Of a stretch of 64,000 bases of DNA, positions 23,525-35,900 are shown piece by piece. The stretch's first letter is position 1, and every line of letters begins with the position of its first letter. The DNA lies in contig NC_089981.1 in the NCBI RefSeq assembly GCF_036417845.1, positions 20,046,001 to 20,110,000 of the forward strand, in the 5' to 3' direction. The DNA comes from Apteryx mantelli. Lineage: Eukaryota > Chordata > Aves > Apterygiformes > Apterygidae. The position numbers were made by a program, and so were the translations under genes. The notes beneath the pieces were generated by a model. The model searched no databases and was not told the origin of the DNA. It worked only from the letters and a program-made list of their open reading frames with translations.

Positions 23525-24090
23525 CTTGCCACCAGCAGCTGAGAAGGCAGCTTCCCCTGGCCACCAAGGGTTGGCAGAAGTCACTTAGCACCTTGCAGCA
23601 GGAGCTTGGGGCCTCACAGGGGCTGCAGCATGGAGAGCTAGAAAACTCAGCATGAAGGAGACCCCCAACACACTAGAAGCAAGCATCAGGGGCCAGTAAT
23701 AGGGCCCATCAGCAGCCCCAGGCACCACAAGTGAAGAAGCAGGTCCGGAGTCCATCCAGGGCCTCCCATCAGGAGCAAAAGGAGACTAGCCAGGTCCAGA
23801 GACCAGCCACAATGTATGTTCCAAGAGTCCATCTAGGAGGGAAGCCACCTGCAGTGCAGGTCTGAGGTCAATCCAAAAGACAGGGGAGGAGCCAGTCACG
23901 CCTACAAAACATCTCAGAGAAGGACTGAAACCCCTGGGCTGAGTTTAAATGAAGTCCTAGGCTATGGGCTGGGTGGAGGTCCAGGTGAGGCTCTTCAGGG
24001 CCATCAAGGCCTATTATTGCTTTCAGGACCCTGACTCAAACAGTGCTACTAGCCCAGCTCATGGATGCTAACTGTGCTGGTGGTTCTTAG
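23525..24090. repeat. Unclassified interspersed repeat R, copy b (duplicon 2, fuller)
   Basis: Includes the right half lost in duplicon 1, with gggctgagtttaaatgaagt then ggtccaggtgaggct and cagggccatcaaggcc, which align with 6290-6360 and 41270-41350. Boundaries are approximate. Confidence 0.55.
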
Positions 24091-25780
24091 CTGCTTTCTG
24101 CTGCTTGAGGGACTGAAGTCTGTGAGGTGGCCTCCTCCACGGCCAGCTCTATCAGTAAAAGCAGGCCTTGATGTGCAGCAATGCTAGGCTTTTCCCGCCT
24201 GCGATTCTTGCCCCTCCCTCTTCAATGCATGTCAAACCATAGTCCTCTCCAACACAGGGCTGACTGCTGGTGCAGCCTTGCATCTCTCTGAGATGTGCAG
24301 CTGCTTAACCACACTTCAAATGGATGTGGTATTAAATTGGTTAACATGTTAAAAAACGCTGAATGATATGAAAGCACTACTAGTCCAAGTGAATTCAGCT
24401 ATTCATGCAGGCCCACATCTTGGCAGCCTTCAGGGAGTCGCTAACCTCCCACCTCAGACTCAAAGGGGACATTAGCACCTGGTTTCTCTTAGAGAACTTC
24501 ATGGCATTGCAGCGTCTGCCTGAGTCAGCAGAGATTACGTAGTCCCTTCAAGTTGGGTCATAAGGCCCTACCCAGATGTCAAGGTAGCACGTGTCCAGCT
24601 GAGGCACACGCTTGGTGCACGGGCAGCGCTGCCTGGGACAGGCGACATTCCCCTGTCCACAAGGGCAGGGGCTGCCAGCGATGCCTCTGTTGGCCTCGGC
24701 ATGGATGCAGGTGAGCCCTCAAGCTCTGCCGGGGTAATGGGGACCAGTTCCCCCAGCAGCTGCATGCAGAGGGCCCGCCTGCATTCAGGACACCCAGGTT
24801 GGCACCTGAGTCCAGAGTGATGCCTGCACCACCACAGCCAAGGGACGGAGAAGGAAAAGGGAAGCACTGCGAGCCTTGCAGGGTGACAAACAACCATCCC
24901 CTCGGTTTCTCTGCTTGACAATTTTAAAAAGCCTTGATTTCCTTGGTGGTGATATTTCCAGCTCTGTGTTCTGTAGCAGGGGTGTATGGCGCATGCTCCA
25001 GGACCACTCCGCAATGTGATCCAGAGCTAACCAGCGTGGGCATGGGGAAAGTCAAGAAACACAGAGCACAAGGCAGGGACCTGCACCCCAAGGGGCTCTC
25101 AAAGAAGCCACACACAAGAAGGTGCTGGGCAGGAAGATGGCAAGTGAAAGTCAGCATACCTATAGAGAAAGCAGGGCACCGGAGGAAATAAAGAAATCAT
25201 TAACTTCAGCTCAGAACCCCCAGTTTTGTACTCAGCCACGGTTTCATATTCCGTGCTGAGCGCGGGAAATGGAAAAAGTGCCTCTGGCCCTCAGTATAAT
25301 CTAGAGAAAAAAACTTACTTTAAGGGAAGACTCAGAATATGAATTTGAACAACTCATTTAACGTGTTCTTTATACATACAGAAGAGTATAGTCTGTCCAA
25401 GGATATGAAGTTATACATTTAATATGCTGGAGGGTAGTGGTGGCCAACAAATCAGGTAGCACAACACTTCATGATTCAGCCTCAAACTATTCAGATATAG
25501 AAATGTAACATAAGCTTGTTCATCATTCATTCAAGTTTACATTTTCTCCCAGCTTTTAAGATAGTCTTCATTGAACACTGTACATTCAAACTCCCGTTCA
25601 CTCAGCATAGGCATTCTGGAAACGTGGTGAGACCGCTTGACAAAAATGGAAAATAGAAACAAATAGTTTTGGCTAACAGGAAAAAGAGATGGTGCGAAGC
25701 AGCTGAAAAAGCTTTGAGGGGAATTTCAACGCTCCTATACTTTAAGAGGGCCTGTGAGAAGACATTTCACCCATAAAGCC
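24091..25780. other. Non-coding region between R and CR1, copy 2
   Basis: Counterpart of 10256-11663 plus the approximately 420 bases missing there. No gene recognised. Confidence 0.6.
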
Positions 25781-26274
25781 TGGAGTGCTGTGTCCAGGTC
25801 TGGGCTCCCCAGTACAAGGGAGACATGGAGCTCCTGGAGTGAGTCCAGCAAAGGGCTGTGAAGGTGATTAAGGGACTGGAGCATCTTTGCTGTGAGGAGA
25901 GGCTGAGAGAGCTGGGACTGTTCAGCTTTGAGAAGAGAAAGCTCAAGGGGGATCTTATCAATGTATAGAAATACCTGATGGGGGGAGGTAGGGAAGATGG
26001 AGCCAGACTCTTCTCGGTGGTGCGCAGTGAAAAGACAAAATGAAATACAGGCAATGCTATTTAAACATAAGAAAAAAGTTTTGATGGTGAGGGTGGTCAA
26101 ACACTGGAACAGGGTGCCCAGAGAGGTTGTGGAGTCTGCATCCTTGCAGCTATTCAAAGCCCGACTGCACACAGTCCTGAGCAACCCACTGTAGCTGATC
26201 CTGCTCTAAGCAGAGGACTTGGACTAGACAGCTGCAGAGGTCCCTTCCAACCTTAACCCTTCTGTGATTTTGTG
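25781..26274 (+). mobile_element. CR1 LINE, 3' half only (copy 2 counterpart)
   Basis: Begins at tggagtgctgtgtccaggtc, equal to 12496 on in copy 1, after the deletion junction shared with copy 3. It runs to the CR1 3' end ttctgtgatttt. Confidence 0.92.
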
Positions 26275-26580
26275 TGCAGATCCACAGCATCACCATCTCC
26301 AGCTCATAAACTTACCTTTTGCCCTTCTTGCACAGTGGCAATATAACTGTGACAGTGTGGGGGACAGAGTAACTGGAGAAGAAGCTTGTTCTTCAGACAA
26401 GAAAGATGTAGCTGTGTCAGTGGGCACAATCAGTCTGAGAGCTGGCTAATTAATGTTCTGGTCCTAATCTATGAGGTTTCAAACAGTTTTGGAAGCAGCA
26501 GATCTCAGAAACCTGTGTGAAACATTCTCTTTCAAGAGAGAGAAAAAAAAAAAGAAAACACTATGAAATGAGAATGCCTT
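26275..26580. other. 3' flank of OR remnant B2
   Basis: Counterpart of 12989-13292. No gene seen. Confidence 0.5.
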
Positions 26581-26845
26581 TCAGAAGTACATTTTCCTCC
26601 TGATAATATTGATTGTGGCATGCTTCACCTCCTTGTTCCTCAGACTGTAAATCAAGGGGTTCAGCATGGGGATTATAATGTTATAAAAGATGGATGCAAA
26701 TTTCCTGCTCTCCATTGAGTTCATTGAACTGGGTTGCATGTAATTGAAAGCAGCAGATACGTAGAAGATGGTGCCGGCTGCTAGGTGGGAGGCACAGGTG
26801 GAGCAGGCTTTGCGCCTGCCTTCAGCAGAGCGCATCCTCACGATG
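26581..26845 (-). pseudogene. Olfactory receptor remnant B2 (last 87 codons)
   Basis: Only about residues 225-311 of a B-type receptor remain, starting [14 protein letters not shown] and running through [10 protein letters not shown] and [12 protein letters not shown] to the same RRK-x-YF end and stop as B1. Everything upstream (TM1 to TM5, start codon, splice site) is cut off at the duplicon edge and replaced by unrelated DNA. The frame stays open for 21 codons beyond the break by chance, ending in a Met at 26907. It cannot encode a receptor. The surviving part is almost identical to B1, so the truncation is recent relative to the duplication. Confidence 0.95.
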
Positions 26846-28079
26846 CGGGAAACAGCAGTGCATGGGAGACACTGAGGAAGGAGAAGAAAAAGTGACACCA
26901 TCATCACTTTAGACTAACTGGAAACCTTCTCTCCTTGTACAAAGTCCTGCAGAAGGGCATTCTTCTGCAAACAACAGGTAGGAGACAGTCCAACCCCTTC
27001 CCCTACATCCCCTGCCACCACAGGACTTCTTGCAATTAGACAGACCCCTTTTTGTTTCAGTCACTTTCTGTTTTCCTCTTAGCTGGGAACATCAGGACTG
27101 AGCAACAGCTGCTACGAAAGCAACCAAACCCTAAGGCCTGAGAAGCGGGAAGCAGATAGAGTCCCTTCCTGACCAGCACATGACATTTATTCATTGTCCT
27201 TCTTCAGAAGGCGAAAGCATTTCATTTTCAGGCAACATTCTTTGTTCTGACATCTGCAGTAACCAAACTGAGCATGATAACATTCATTTGCTAAGAGCAA
27301 ATTGTAAAAAGCATCTTTCTTCCCCAGTGGAAACAAGTGGATTGTCCTCACTCCGTACTGCTGGGCAGGAAATATGTGAAAGGTTACAGTACTTAGCTTT
27401 AATTTCAGAGTTCAATCATTATGCCAACAATCCTGTCCTTCACAGCTCTTCCTAGACCTTTGTAACATTCCCATTTTGCTTACAGCACCAGGACTACAGT
27501 CAACACAGAGAAAGTGGCCACAGCTCCCAGCACCTCCTCCTCTTTCGACCCCTTTCCCCAAAACACAGAGATCTAACAGAACTGGGGGGTGAGGAGGGGC
27601 AATAAAAAGCTGCCAACTGCCGGCAGTGCCCTCCAGTACTTATTACCATTACCGTTTTCATTGCTAACACGCCTGCCTAATCCTGTCATCTTAAGGCGAG
27701 AAACCTAATTTCCCTGTAAGTACTTTCCACTTTGCTGGTCTTCACGTACATTAGCTCTGCTTCCCCAGGCTGCACAACCGTGTCATAACTCATCTGGGTC
27801 TTCCTTCCCTCAGTAGGATGGATCTGAGTGACACTTCCACCTCACCGCACTCCCCAAGGCTGCCTGAAACATCAGGGCATCTCCCTCCTCCGAAGCCTAT
27901 GCCAGCCTGTGGCCCAGGGCTCACGCAGCCCCGCATGAGCCCCGCTTGCCATTAAGGCAAAAAAAGCGCATTCTGCCTGCCGCACAAAGCAAGTCACAAA
28001 GCGACCACTCAGCCGTCACAACCACAAGGCCACCTGAGTGCTCAGACAAGCTTTAAACCCCTGGGGTCCCTCTCAGAGC
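26846..28079. other. Single-copy non-coding DNA before the CpG island
   Basis: First unique sequence after the duplicons. No gene recognised. GC content rises towards 28000. Confidence 0.5.
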
Positions 28080-28282
28080 ACCGCAGGGGAGGAAGAAAAC
28101 CATGGTAAGCGACAGAGCCCGGCCGGGCACGGCACTGAACGGCCCTTGCCCTCCTTCCCGCCCTGAGGCAGGACACTGCCAGGCCCCGGCACCGCCTCAC
28201 ACAGCGGCACTGCGCCAAGAGGCCCGGCCAGCCCCGGCCGTTGAAGGCAGGGAGGCCCAGCCGGGAGCCGCCGCAGCACCCG

Positions 28283-28302
28283 CGCCGCGCCGCGCCGCGC
28301 CG
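28283..28302. repeat. Short (CGCGC)n tandem repeat
   Basis: About four tandem five-base units of the GCCGC type inside the CpG island. Confidence 0.8.
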
Positions 28303-28546
28303 GGCTGGTGGCGGCAGCAGCAAGCCCCGCGGCCCAGCACCCGCGGCCGGGCCTGGCCGTCCAGGCAACGGCGGGGCAGCTCGGGAGGCCCGGTCGGAGC
28401 CTTGCAGGCCTTGCAGGCCCCGCTGAGGCCGCGGGGGGCTGCGAGGCACCGGCCCTGCCCCGCGCGGCCACCGGGGGGCGCCGGGGCCCGCCCTGCCCCG
28501 CGCGGGCCGCGCGGGGGCGCTGTCGCCGCAGGAGCACCCGGCTGAG

Positions 28547-28551
28547 CCAAT
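28547..28551 (+). promoter_or_regulatory. CCAAT box (NF-Y type)
   Basis: The context gagccaatcaggag is a good match to the NF-Y consensus. It lies about 50 bases before the first ZNF143-type element. Confidence 0.6.
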
Positions 28552-28597
28552 CAGGAGACGCTGGGAAGCTGCACGGAGCGTGCGCGGCGGCCGCGAG

Positions 28598-28616
28598 GCA
28601 TGCTGGGAGACGTAGT
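28598..28616 (-). promoter_or_regulatory. ZNF143/THAP11-type element 1
   Basis: GCATGCTGGGAGACGTAGT. Its reverse complement fits the vertebrate promoter motif ACTACAnnTCCCAGnATGC bound by ZNF143 and THAP11. Identical to the element at 28878-28896. Confidence 0.7.
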
Positions 28617-28854
28617 TCCGGGAGGGCAGCCCGGCAGTGGGGCGCCCCCCCGCTGCCAGGGCGGCTCTCACCGCCCGTGCGGAGCTGCGGCGCTCGGGAT
28701 CGCCTCTGGGTCCGTGATCAGCGTGTGGCGGTCGCCTGGGGTCACCTCCTACACAGCTGTCGCGGGGCTGCGCGGGGGGCGCCGGGCTGCCCGCGGCCGC
28801 GGGGCGGTGGCGCCGCGGTTGCCATGAGGACGAGGCCAGCGTGTCGCGCGCCGA

Positions 28855-28862
28855 TTACGTCA
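28855..28862 (+). promoter_or_regulatory. ATF/CREB-type site
   Basis: TTACGTCA, a close variant of the cAMP response element, 16 bases before the second ZNF143-type element. Confidence 0.5.
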
Positions 28863-28877
28863 CCGGGCCGCCGTGCG

Positions 28878-28896
28878 GCATGCTGGGAGACGTAGT
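28878..28896 (-). promoter_or_regulatory. ZNF143/THAP11-type element 2
   Basis: A second exact 19-base copy of the element at 28598-28616, same orientation, 280 bases downstream. The flanks differ apart from one or two bases, so this need not be a larger local duplication. Confidence 0.7.
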
Positions 28897-28970
28897 CCGC
28901 GGAGGCGGCGGCCACGGCGGCCATGACCCCGACCCGCCGGTGTCCGACAGACTGTCGCCTCCGTAGTTTC

Positions 28971-29511
28971 TTTCCCTTTACGATTATCATCCTTCCTGCG
29001 TTGCCGTTTTTCCTTTTCTACTAAGAACCCCAGTCTCAACAGTGTAGCGCTGTCGTGGCTTCCTCTTTGCAAAAACTGGCTTTCTCAGCCGCCCGAGCCA
29101 CGGTTGCGCAGCTGGGCTGTAGTGGAGATGGACCTTGGCCTCTTGGCACAGAGGGAGCTGAAAGCTGGGCAGCAGATGCAAAGGGGAGGCTTATAAAGAG
29201 AAGTTTACAGGAGGAAGATAAGGAGGAGCGCTTGGCAAACCTTGTGAAGGGGAACCGTCCCCAGTGCATGCAGTGCGTTGCAGCATCACGGAAGTGTTAA
29301 ATTGCATCCTCAGTTTTCCAAGAAAGCAGCTGTCCATGGACCCTTGTCCATAGCGCACACACACAATTCCCTTCCTCTGCGGTTGCTAACCTAAGAAATT
29401 GGTATTTTCAGTGCTTACCAATAGCCATGGCTAGATATTTTTCAGTAGGGACAGATGAAAGAAAATGAAGAAATCTGGTGCCAGGTTAGGTTGATCGTCG
29501 GGAGATACCTT
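28971..29511. other. Flank of the CpG island
   Basis: An 81-codon frame at 29055-29300 begins close to the island, but it has no recognised domain and no clear support as a gene. Otherwise nothing seen. Confidence 0.4.
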
Positions 29512-29910
29512 TGGACTGGAAGGGACCTCGGGGAGTCATCTAGCCTTGCCTGCCAGCATGCCGGTGCTTCTCTGCAGAGCTGCTCCAACCCATGGGTCCC
29601 CAAGCTGTCTCGATGCTTGGCATCATTCTGGCCCAGGAGCAGGGTTTGGCACTTTGCTGAACTTCAGAAGGTTCCTCTTGGCCCATTCCCCCAGGTCATC
29701 AAGGGTCCCTGTGGAGGTGAACCCTGCACCCTCATGGTATAGACTGCTTCCCCGCTTCAGTTTACCGTTATCTCCATGCTCGTTTAGATACCCTCTGTCC
29801 CCTTGTGGGCAGTCATTGATGCTGCTGCTGAACAGGATCAGGCCCAGTGTTGGGCCTTGAGTGATGCCACCCATAACCACCTGGACTTTGAGCTGCTGAC
29901 TGCTGCATTT
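29512..29910 (-). mobile_element. CR1 LINE fragment, old
   Basis: Reverse-complement CR1 landmarks in order: ggactggaagggacctcggg, a decayed middle, gaacttcagaaggttcctct with ggcccattcccccaggtcat, then a stretch equal to the CR1 reverse-transcriptase end (aacaggatcaggcccagtgt). More diverged than the CR1 copies in the duplicons. Confidence 0.75.
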
Positions 29911-32900
29911 TGAGCCTGAAGGTCGGGTGCCTCATCTCGACGCCGCCTGCCAGGTAGGGGGCAGCTGCCTTTGCCCCAGCCCCTTCTTGGCCCTTTCTCT
30001 AATTCAGCCTGAATAGATGGATGATATCTGAGGGCGGCACTGGCCACCGGTTCTGCCCAGCCTGAAGGGGTGCTGGCCTCGGGGTCTGAACGTGGGCTCA
30101 GACACCCCGTCTCATTCACCGCCACCCTGCAGGGACAGGCTGCCAAGGGGGAATACAGGAGCATTGCCCAGGTGTGCAAAGCATGGCATTAGGAAACTCA
30201 GAGCTTGGCCTCAGCTCAAAGTGGCAAGAGATGGGCAAGGACAATCAGAAGGGCTTCTACAGAAACATGAGCATCTTACCCAGCATCAGAGGGGGAAGCC
30301 AGTGCCTTGGATCATGCCTGCCTATAAAGGAAGCTTAGGAGGACATCCAAAGAGAGCTTTACAAACATACTTTCTACATGCAATTCTTCCTTGTATATCA
30401 GACATTCAGACATATTAAATGATGTGTATGAAATAGGACATCAGGTGGCATTTTATTTAAGAGCTAGAACATAGCACTTGGGAAGAACATATTACCTAAC
30501 ATGTAATAACTGGTATACATTCATCTTGGTGAACTATAGGGTAAAGAGTTCACGCAGAGTTTGAGGTTAACAGTGACCTTTCTGATTTAACAGAGAAATT
30601 GGACACTGGAAAAAAGAATAGATTGAAATGCTGAAACAAAGATTTTTTTAAAACAAAGGAAAACAAAAGGCAAAATTAATGAAGAATGAACACAAAAGAA
30701 TGAGTTCAAAGTGAAATGAAATGTTGCACCTCATTCTGGGATTTTTTTACAAAATATTTTGATTTTTTTTTTCCTGAGATAGCTTAAGTTTAAAGTAAGT
30801 TCTGAAAAGAAGAAATCAGTGCTGTTTTAAATGTTCAAACAAGGATATTCTTACATTTTCAAAACAATTATCCTCACATATTTGTTTTGGATGAAGCTCA
30901 ATCAATTAATTGATACTGAATGATATTTCCAAATACATACAGAAGATTCTGGGTACTAATGTTACACTTCTAGAAAAAATGCAGAGCTTAACTTAACTTT
31001 GCAAAAGTAAAGACATTTCTGCTGATGCCAGTATAAACTCTAGGCGGGACAGATACACCTTGCTCACCCTTGCATTTACAGGAGATGTAATGATTCCAAA
31101 AGGAGCTCTAATAAAAGACCTGCTGACAATTCAGTAAAATAACCCTGTAAATATCAATGCTATGCAGAAAAAGACACAGGTAAAACAGAAACCTCTACGT
31201 TCCTGCAAAAAAAAGGAAGGTAATCCGTTCCAGCTAGAATACCAAATGGTTAAGACAGAGTCTGGGGGTTCAGAAAGGAGGACTTCAGTTCCCAACTGTA
31301 TTTCCAGGCACTCTAGTTGCCATGAATCACGCCTATATGTAGCTAAGTGTGGGTCAGAGGAGATGATCTTAGGCTCCATCTGTAACCATTACAGAGGGAT
31401 AGGGGGATGCGTTGCTTGCTGGATGCGTGTCTGTCCATTGATGGGAAAGGAAGCCCAGATGACCAACGTAGATTCACTGGCAAAAGTTTAGATGGTTAAA
31501 ATTGAGCAAGATGAATCCCACCTTAGATAGCTTGGTCTGCTCTGGTCTTTCAAGGTCCTTCATTCTCAGTGAAAACTTGGTGCATCCTAAAATCTCATTT
31601 TCTAGATGTGACTATTTACTGCAGAAGTAGTCTGGGGTGATTCAGGTCATGGCTTAGGTCCCCCATTTACGTTCTTAGAATAAGGTGACAAGTTCCATAG
31701 ACTTTTAATTGTGATTTATTTTTAGCCAAGGCCAGTTATACAGTGCAACGTGGCAATTTATTTCCACACTATCATTGTCTTTCAGGCAATTTGTGAGAAT
31801 TTTGATGAAAAACAAAAAAAACACTTCTGCCCTGAAAAGCATGCCATGGTTATATAGACCTGGCTGTTTCTTCCTTTTTTTCAGCTGTTGATCATCCTCA
31901 GACAATGAGATGTGAAAATGCTAACGCCTGCTAACAGTTCAGTGGTCTCTGATGCAGACCTGCAAGAGATTTCAGTCCCCAGATCAATATTTTAGGTGCA
32001 AAAATTAAAAAAGTTAAACTCCCCTACATTTTCAAAAATATTTTCGTAATACTTTTTTCTTTCTCTACATCATGATGAAGCGCATCTGAAATTCATCCAG
32101 TTAACAAGGCAGTAGATTTAGAACAGCTTCTACACAGCTCACCGAGTGGAAGGAAATTTAACTTATTAGGAAACTTACCCACTAGGGAAATATTTGGTCT
32201 TTCCTAGATGTGGAGAATGTTTCTGTTGGGAAGTGCCACAGACTTTCTACTCTCCCTATGGATACGGGAGACCATGCTGTTCGCAAGGGAAGGGTAGAAC
32301 AGAAAATTAAAGTGCTGCTGGTGGTGTCTCAGTGTGACAATGCCTTCATGAAATAATATGCTCTAAAGATATTGCAAGCACCGTTGGAAATGTTTCTAAT
32401 ATTTCCTTTGACTGGAAACAGATAAACAGTGATTTTAAAGGCCAGCAGACTGGTGCTGAAATAAGATGGATATTCTGGCAAAACTGAGTCCCAAGCTGTG
32501 ATCTGAAGTCATGGAAGCATGCCCCTGGGCTCTGGAGGCAACCACTTTTTGAAACATTTTCAAATGCACTTCAAAGTGATCAACATCACTTTGAAAACAA
32601 GATTCAGGCGGTCACATTAGAACTTTTGATACTGTGATTATGATCATGTCAAACAGAAAGATGCCTGTTCTCTCTAGCGATGATCCCTATATAATAAATA
32701 CAGGAGTGATGCACGCAAGGAAAGGTTTAGAGCTGTTTACCTCATTACCTAACTACTGCTTAATATAAGTGATAAATCACTTTCATTAGTATCAAATTGA
32801 TAGGAAAAAAAAGAAGCGAATGTTTCTTTCATAGGAGAGTTAATATTAATACCCTTAGCTAATCAAAAGATGTTCTGTGAATAAAATAATAATATCAAGC

Positions 32901-35900
32901 AGCTCTCTAGATGGACAGATGCAATAAAGGAGCTTTCAAGTCTAACTTGTTTGACAAACACACAGTTGATGCATTTTTCGCAGAGGAAGTTTCGGTGACT
33001 CAACATTTTTATTCTCAAACTACTCAACAAATTTTATAGTTGCTACGTTGCTTGTCTTTTCCTTCTATCTAGTTCATGTGCCACTGTGCAACGGAAGGCA
33101 TGTAGATGTTCCCAGGCAAGCACTTAATCTCTTACGGTTTTACTTCGTCTGAACCTGAGCCATTCCTCATGGTGGTCTCCAAGGACATCTAAATGGGGAT
33201 AAGGGCAACTTTGAGGCATTCAGTTTGTGTTGGGCAACAAATAAACCATCTCTCAAAGACCCTGGAGGTCAGAGGAGGCCAAAACCAGTGCCTGATAGTG
33301 AAATTCATCTGAATTTTAAACATCTAAAACTGGGTAATCTAAGTCACTGGGTTTCTTTGACCTGACATTGGCAAGAAATAAGCGGTTCCAGAGGATGCCT
33401 CATCCCATCCTAAAATAAGTTTCTAAGGAAAATAGCTTGTATTGCTTTTTGCACATCTCTCGGTCCTTCCATTGGCTATAAAATAAACCCAGACAGCGAG
33501 TTTGGGCTTGCACAGCTAAATTTTGTGCTCCTGAAATTATATAAAATGGATCCTAACTTTCTTAGCACTGCACCGCATCCCTCAGCCCTTACACAGAGCA
33601 CAGCTTGAAGCTCTGGGCTCTGAACTTACGGAGGACACCCCTGAGGCAAGACCCTACGTAATCACCAAAACAATCCTACGGAAGGGGAGCAAAAAACAGC
33701 AGCCAAGCTGATTTTTATTCAGACCATTTCAACAAACTGTTGGTGAAGAGATGGGAAAGCTCCACTGAGGCTTCCAATAGCCAGTGACAGGTGGGCTTGG
33801 CCTGTCTGAAACACCAGACAGGGACTAAACCATGACACATGAGGGATGTAATGGATGCACTGGTTTTGGGGGGAGTGATGTGGGAAAGCCCCTCCAGGAG
33901 AAAGTGGGAAAATTATCACCTTTGGACTGTTATTCATATCTTTGATATTTTTGTTGGTTTTCTTAGTATGGGATTCATCACCCAGCTTAAACAATTAAAA
34001 GTTACCTGTCTAGGCTTAACTTCTAGATGACCGCTCTAATTTGTGTAGGGAAATAATCACTCAAATCCCAGAAAATATGCATGGGACAAACATCTCTACA
34101 TAGGTTACTGTGGACATTGCTTATCTGAGTTCAGGCTGCATATGTCTCTTCTGATCCAGCTGCGCTTTTAGGGACCAGCCACATGCCTAATGTTAATCAA
34201 CTGTCTCCTTTGATGTCGGTGGGTCAAATGACCACAGACTGCAAATCAGCAAAAATAAATTTTACTGGTCAATCAGGAAGACTGCCAAGTGATGTAGACT
34301 GTCTTTAGGTCCAACAAGAAAAGTGCCAACTGGAATTCAGCTTGCATACGTTGGCATTGTTTCCTGAGAGTCAGCAAAGATTTGAGGTGATTACCTTCCC
34401 TTCAGGTCAACTTTTCCAAGTTCTCCTGTAAGTGCTGATCACTTTGTGGGACCAGCAGTCATCTGCCACCTCTTGTTCTGTCTGACCCATGTACAATTCA
34501 TGGCCAAAGAGAGGATTTAATCTATGTCCAAAAAAAAAAAAAAAAAAAAAAGGCTCCAACTGACTGTGTCAAAATAAAGAATAACATTACCTAAAGATGA
34601 ATATGGGTCCTCTACTTATGTTCTGGAATTTTTTTTCCACTTTTTTTTTCCTAATGAGCTCTGGATTCATGAACCAAGACCTCCACATACTGCAGCCATT
34701 ACATCACACTCTCAATGCAGGATCCCCCTGGGACATGTACAGCACTTAAGGGAAGTTGATCGTGAGGAGCTTGCATTCCCCCGCTGACCAGGCGTATCGT
34801 CTCATCTTTAGTCAATGCCAGAAGGGGAAAGGCAGAACATGCCAACAGCTTACTTGACCCGGTAATTCAGTGCTTCTCTGGATGCCCTTGTGTCCAGCTT
34901 TCTAGCAGCATTTTTTTCAGAGGAAAAGAAAGCAACATTTTCTAACAAGTGAGTTTCCAAGGTAGGAAACATAGTAGGAAACATATCTATGTACCTGTGT
35001 ATAGATCATCTACTTGTGTCACTGTGTTGTCTTTCCTTACTCTTTTCTTGAAATCTTACTCATAGAACGTACAAAATTGCAGTCTGTGCTCATGTACACA
35101 ACGGTAAAAGAAAAAAACTCATTAATGAGCTTCCATATAAAGGAATGCTAAAAACAGAATCTTGTAAAAAATTAATAAGACTGCAGCCACAGAAAGAAAA
35201 ATGCTTTTGACCTGAACTGAGGTGGATTTTTTTCCTGTTTTGGGGGAAACATCCTTGCAGAGTCGGGAGAACAAATACTGGTGAGCGTCTTTGTGGCTTT
35301 GCTTCCTAACGCACTTGGAGGCTTTTGGGCTCTTTCTCCTGAAAATTTTTATTTAGAATAACAAAAGACATTTGGGCAAGTACAGAACAACAGGGGACTC
35401 TACCCTCGGTCAGGGCTGATCTGTGATAGCTGCAAGTCAGCTATTCTCTGTGGTTGCAGCAGATGCAGAGCTGTTCAGAATGTGCTCATAAACTGTGTTT
35501 AAATCTTAATCTCAAACCACCAAAATTCATGGAAGTTATACTATAGGCCAGATGAGCACTGAATTCCTCAAAAAAAGAAAAAAAAGAAAAAGAAAGGAGA
35601 AGAGGATAAGGCATAAGAAGAATCATTTAGCGTCATCAAGAGGTGATACAGACCATAGTGCTGGTCACTAAAAGTGGTCTTACTGACTTGTACAGAATTC
35701 CCTACAGCAAAGAAAATTACGAGCACACTTCATTAGCAATCACGCTGCTGGGCTCTGCAAGCTTCTGCTCCCCAGCTGAATCACTGTAATGACCCAGAAG
35801 TGCATTCTTAATTATTTGGAATACAATACAAACAACAGCAGCTGAAAAAGCATTTAAATCATTCATGTGCTTCACTAAGTAGCACCTCCATGCTAACTCA

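Larger units (their letters stand above)
14626..26845 (+). repeat. Tandem duplicon copy 2 (right end truncated in OR B2)
   Basis: Collinear with 1 to 13555 of copy 1. Homology stops abruptly at 26845, inside the OR B2 coding exon, where the copy-1 sequence continues gtcactgcaa but this copy changes to cgggaaacag. It carries all CR1 and R insertions of copy 1, so it arose after them. It shares the 834-base deletion in the plus-strand CR1 with copy 3, and keeps the approximately 420 bases after R that copy 1 lost. Confidence 0.95.
28080..28970. promoter_or_regulatory. CpG island with promoter-type motifs
   Basis: About 900 bases that are strikingly rich in GC and in CG dinucleotides, in sharp contrast with AT-rich flanks. 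It contains a CCAAT box, two copies of a ZNF143-type element, an ATF/CREB-type site and a GGGGCGG box at 28801. Such islands usually mark the start of a widely expressed gene or long non-coding RNA, and avian OR genes do not use them. I find no convincing coding exon: the long overlapping frames on both strands are what GC-rich DNA gives by chance. Transcript direction is unknown, and a two-way promoter is possible. Confidence 0.75.

Noticed and set aside
26846-26907. Open frame running from B2 into unique DNA as a possible fusion gene
   Set aside because: Only 21 chance codons with no signal or helix text, followed by a truncated receptor lacking TM1-TM5.
28042-28895. Long overlapping frames (up to 209 codons) on both strands of the CpG island
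   Set aside because: GC-rich DNA has few stop codons. The translations are Ala/Arg/Pro/Gly-rich in all frames and show no domain.
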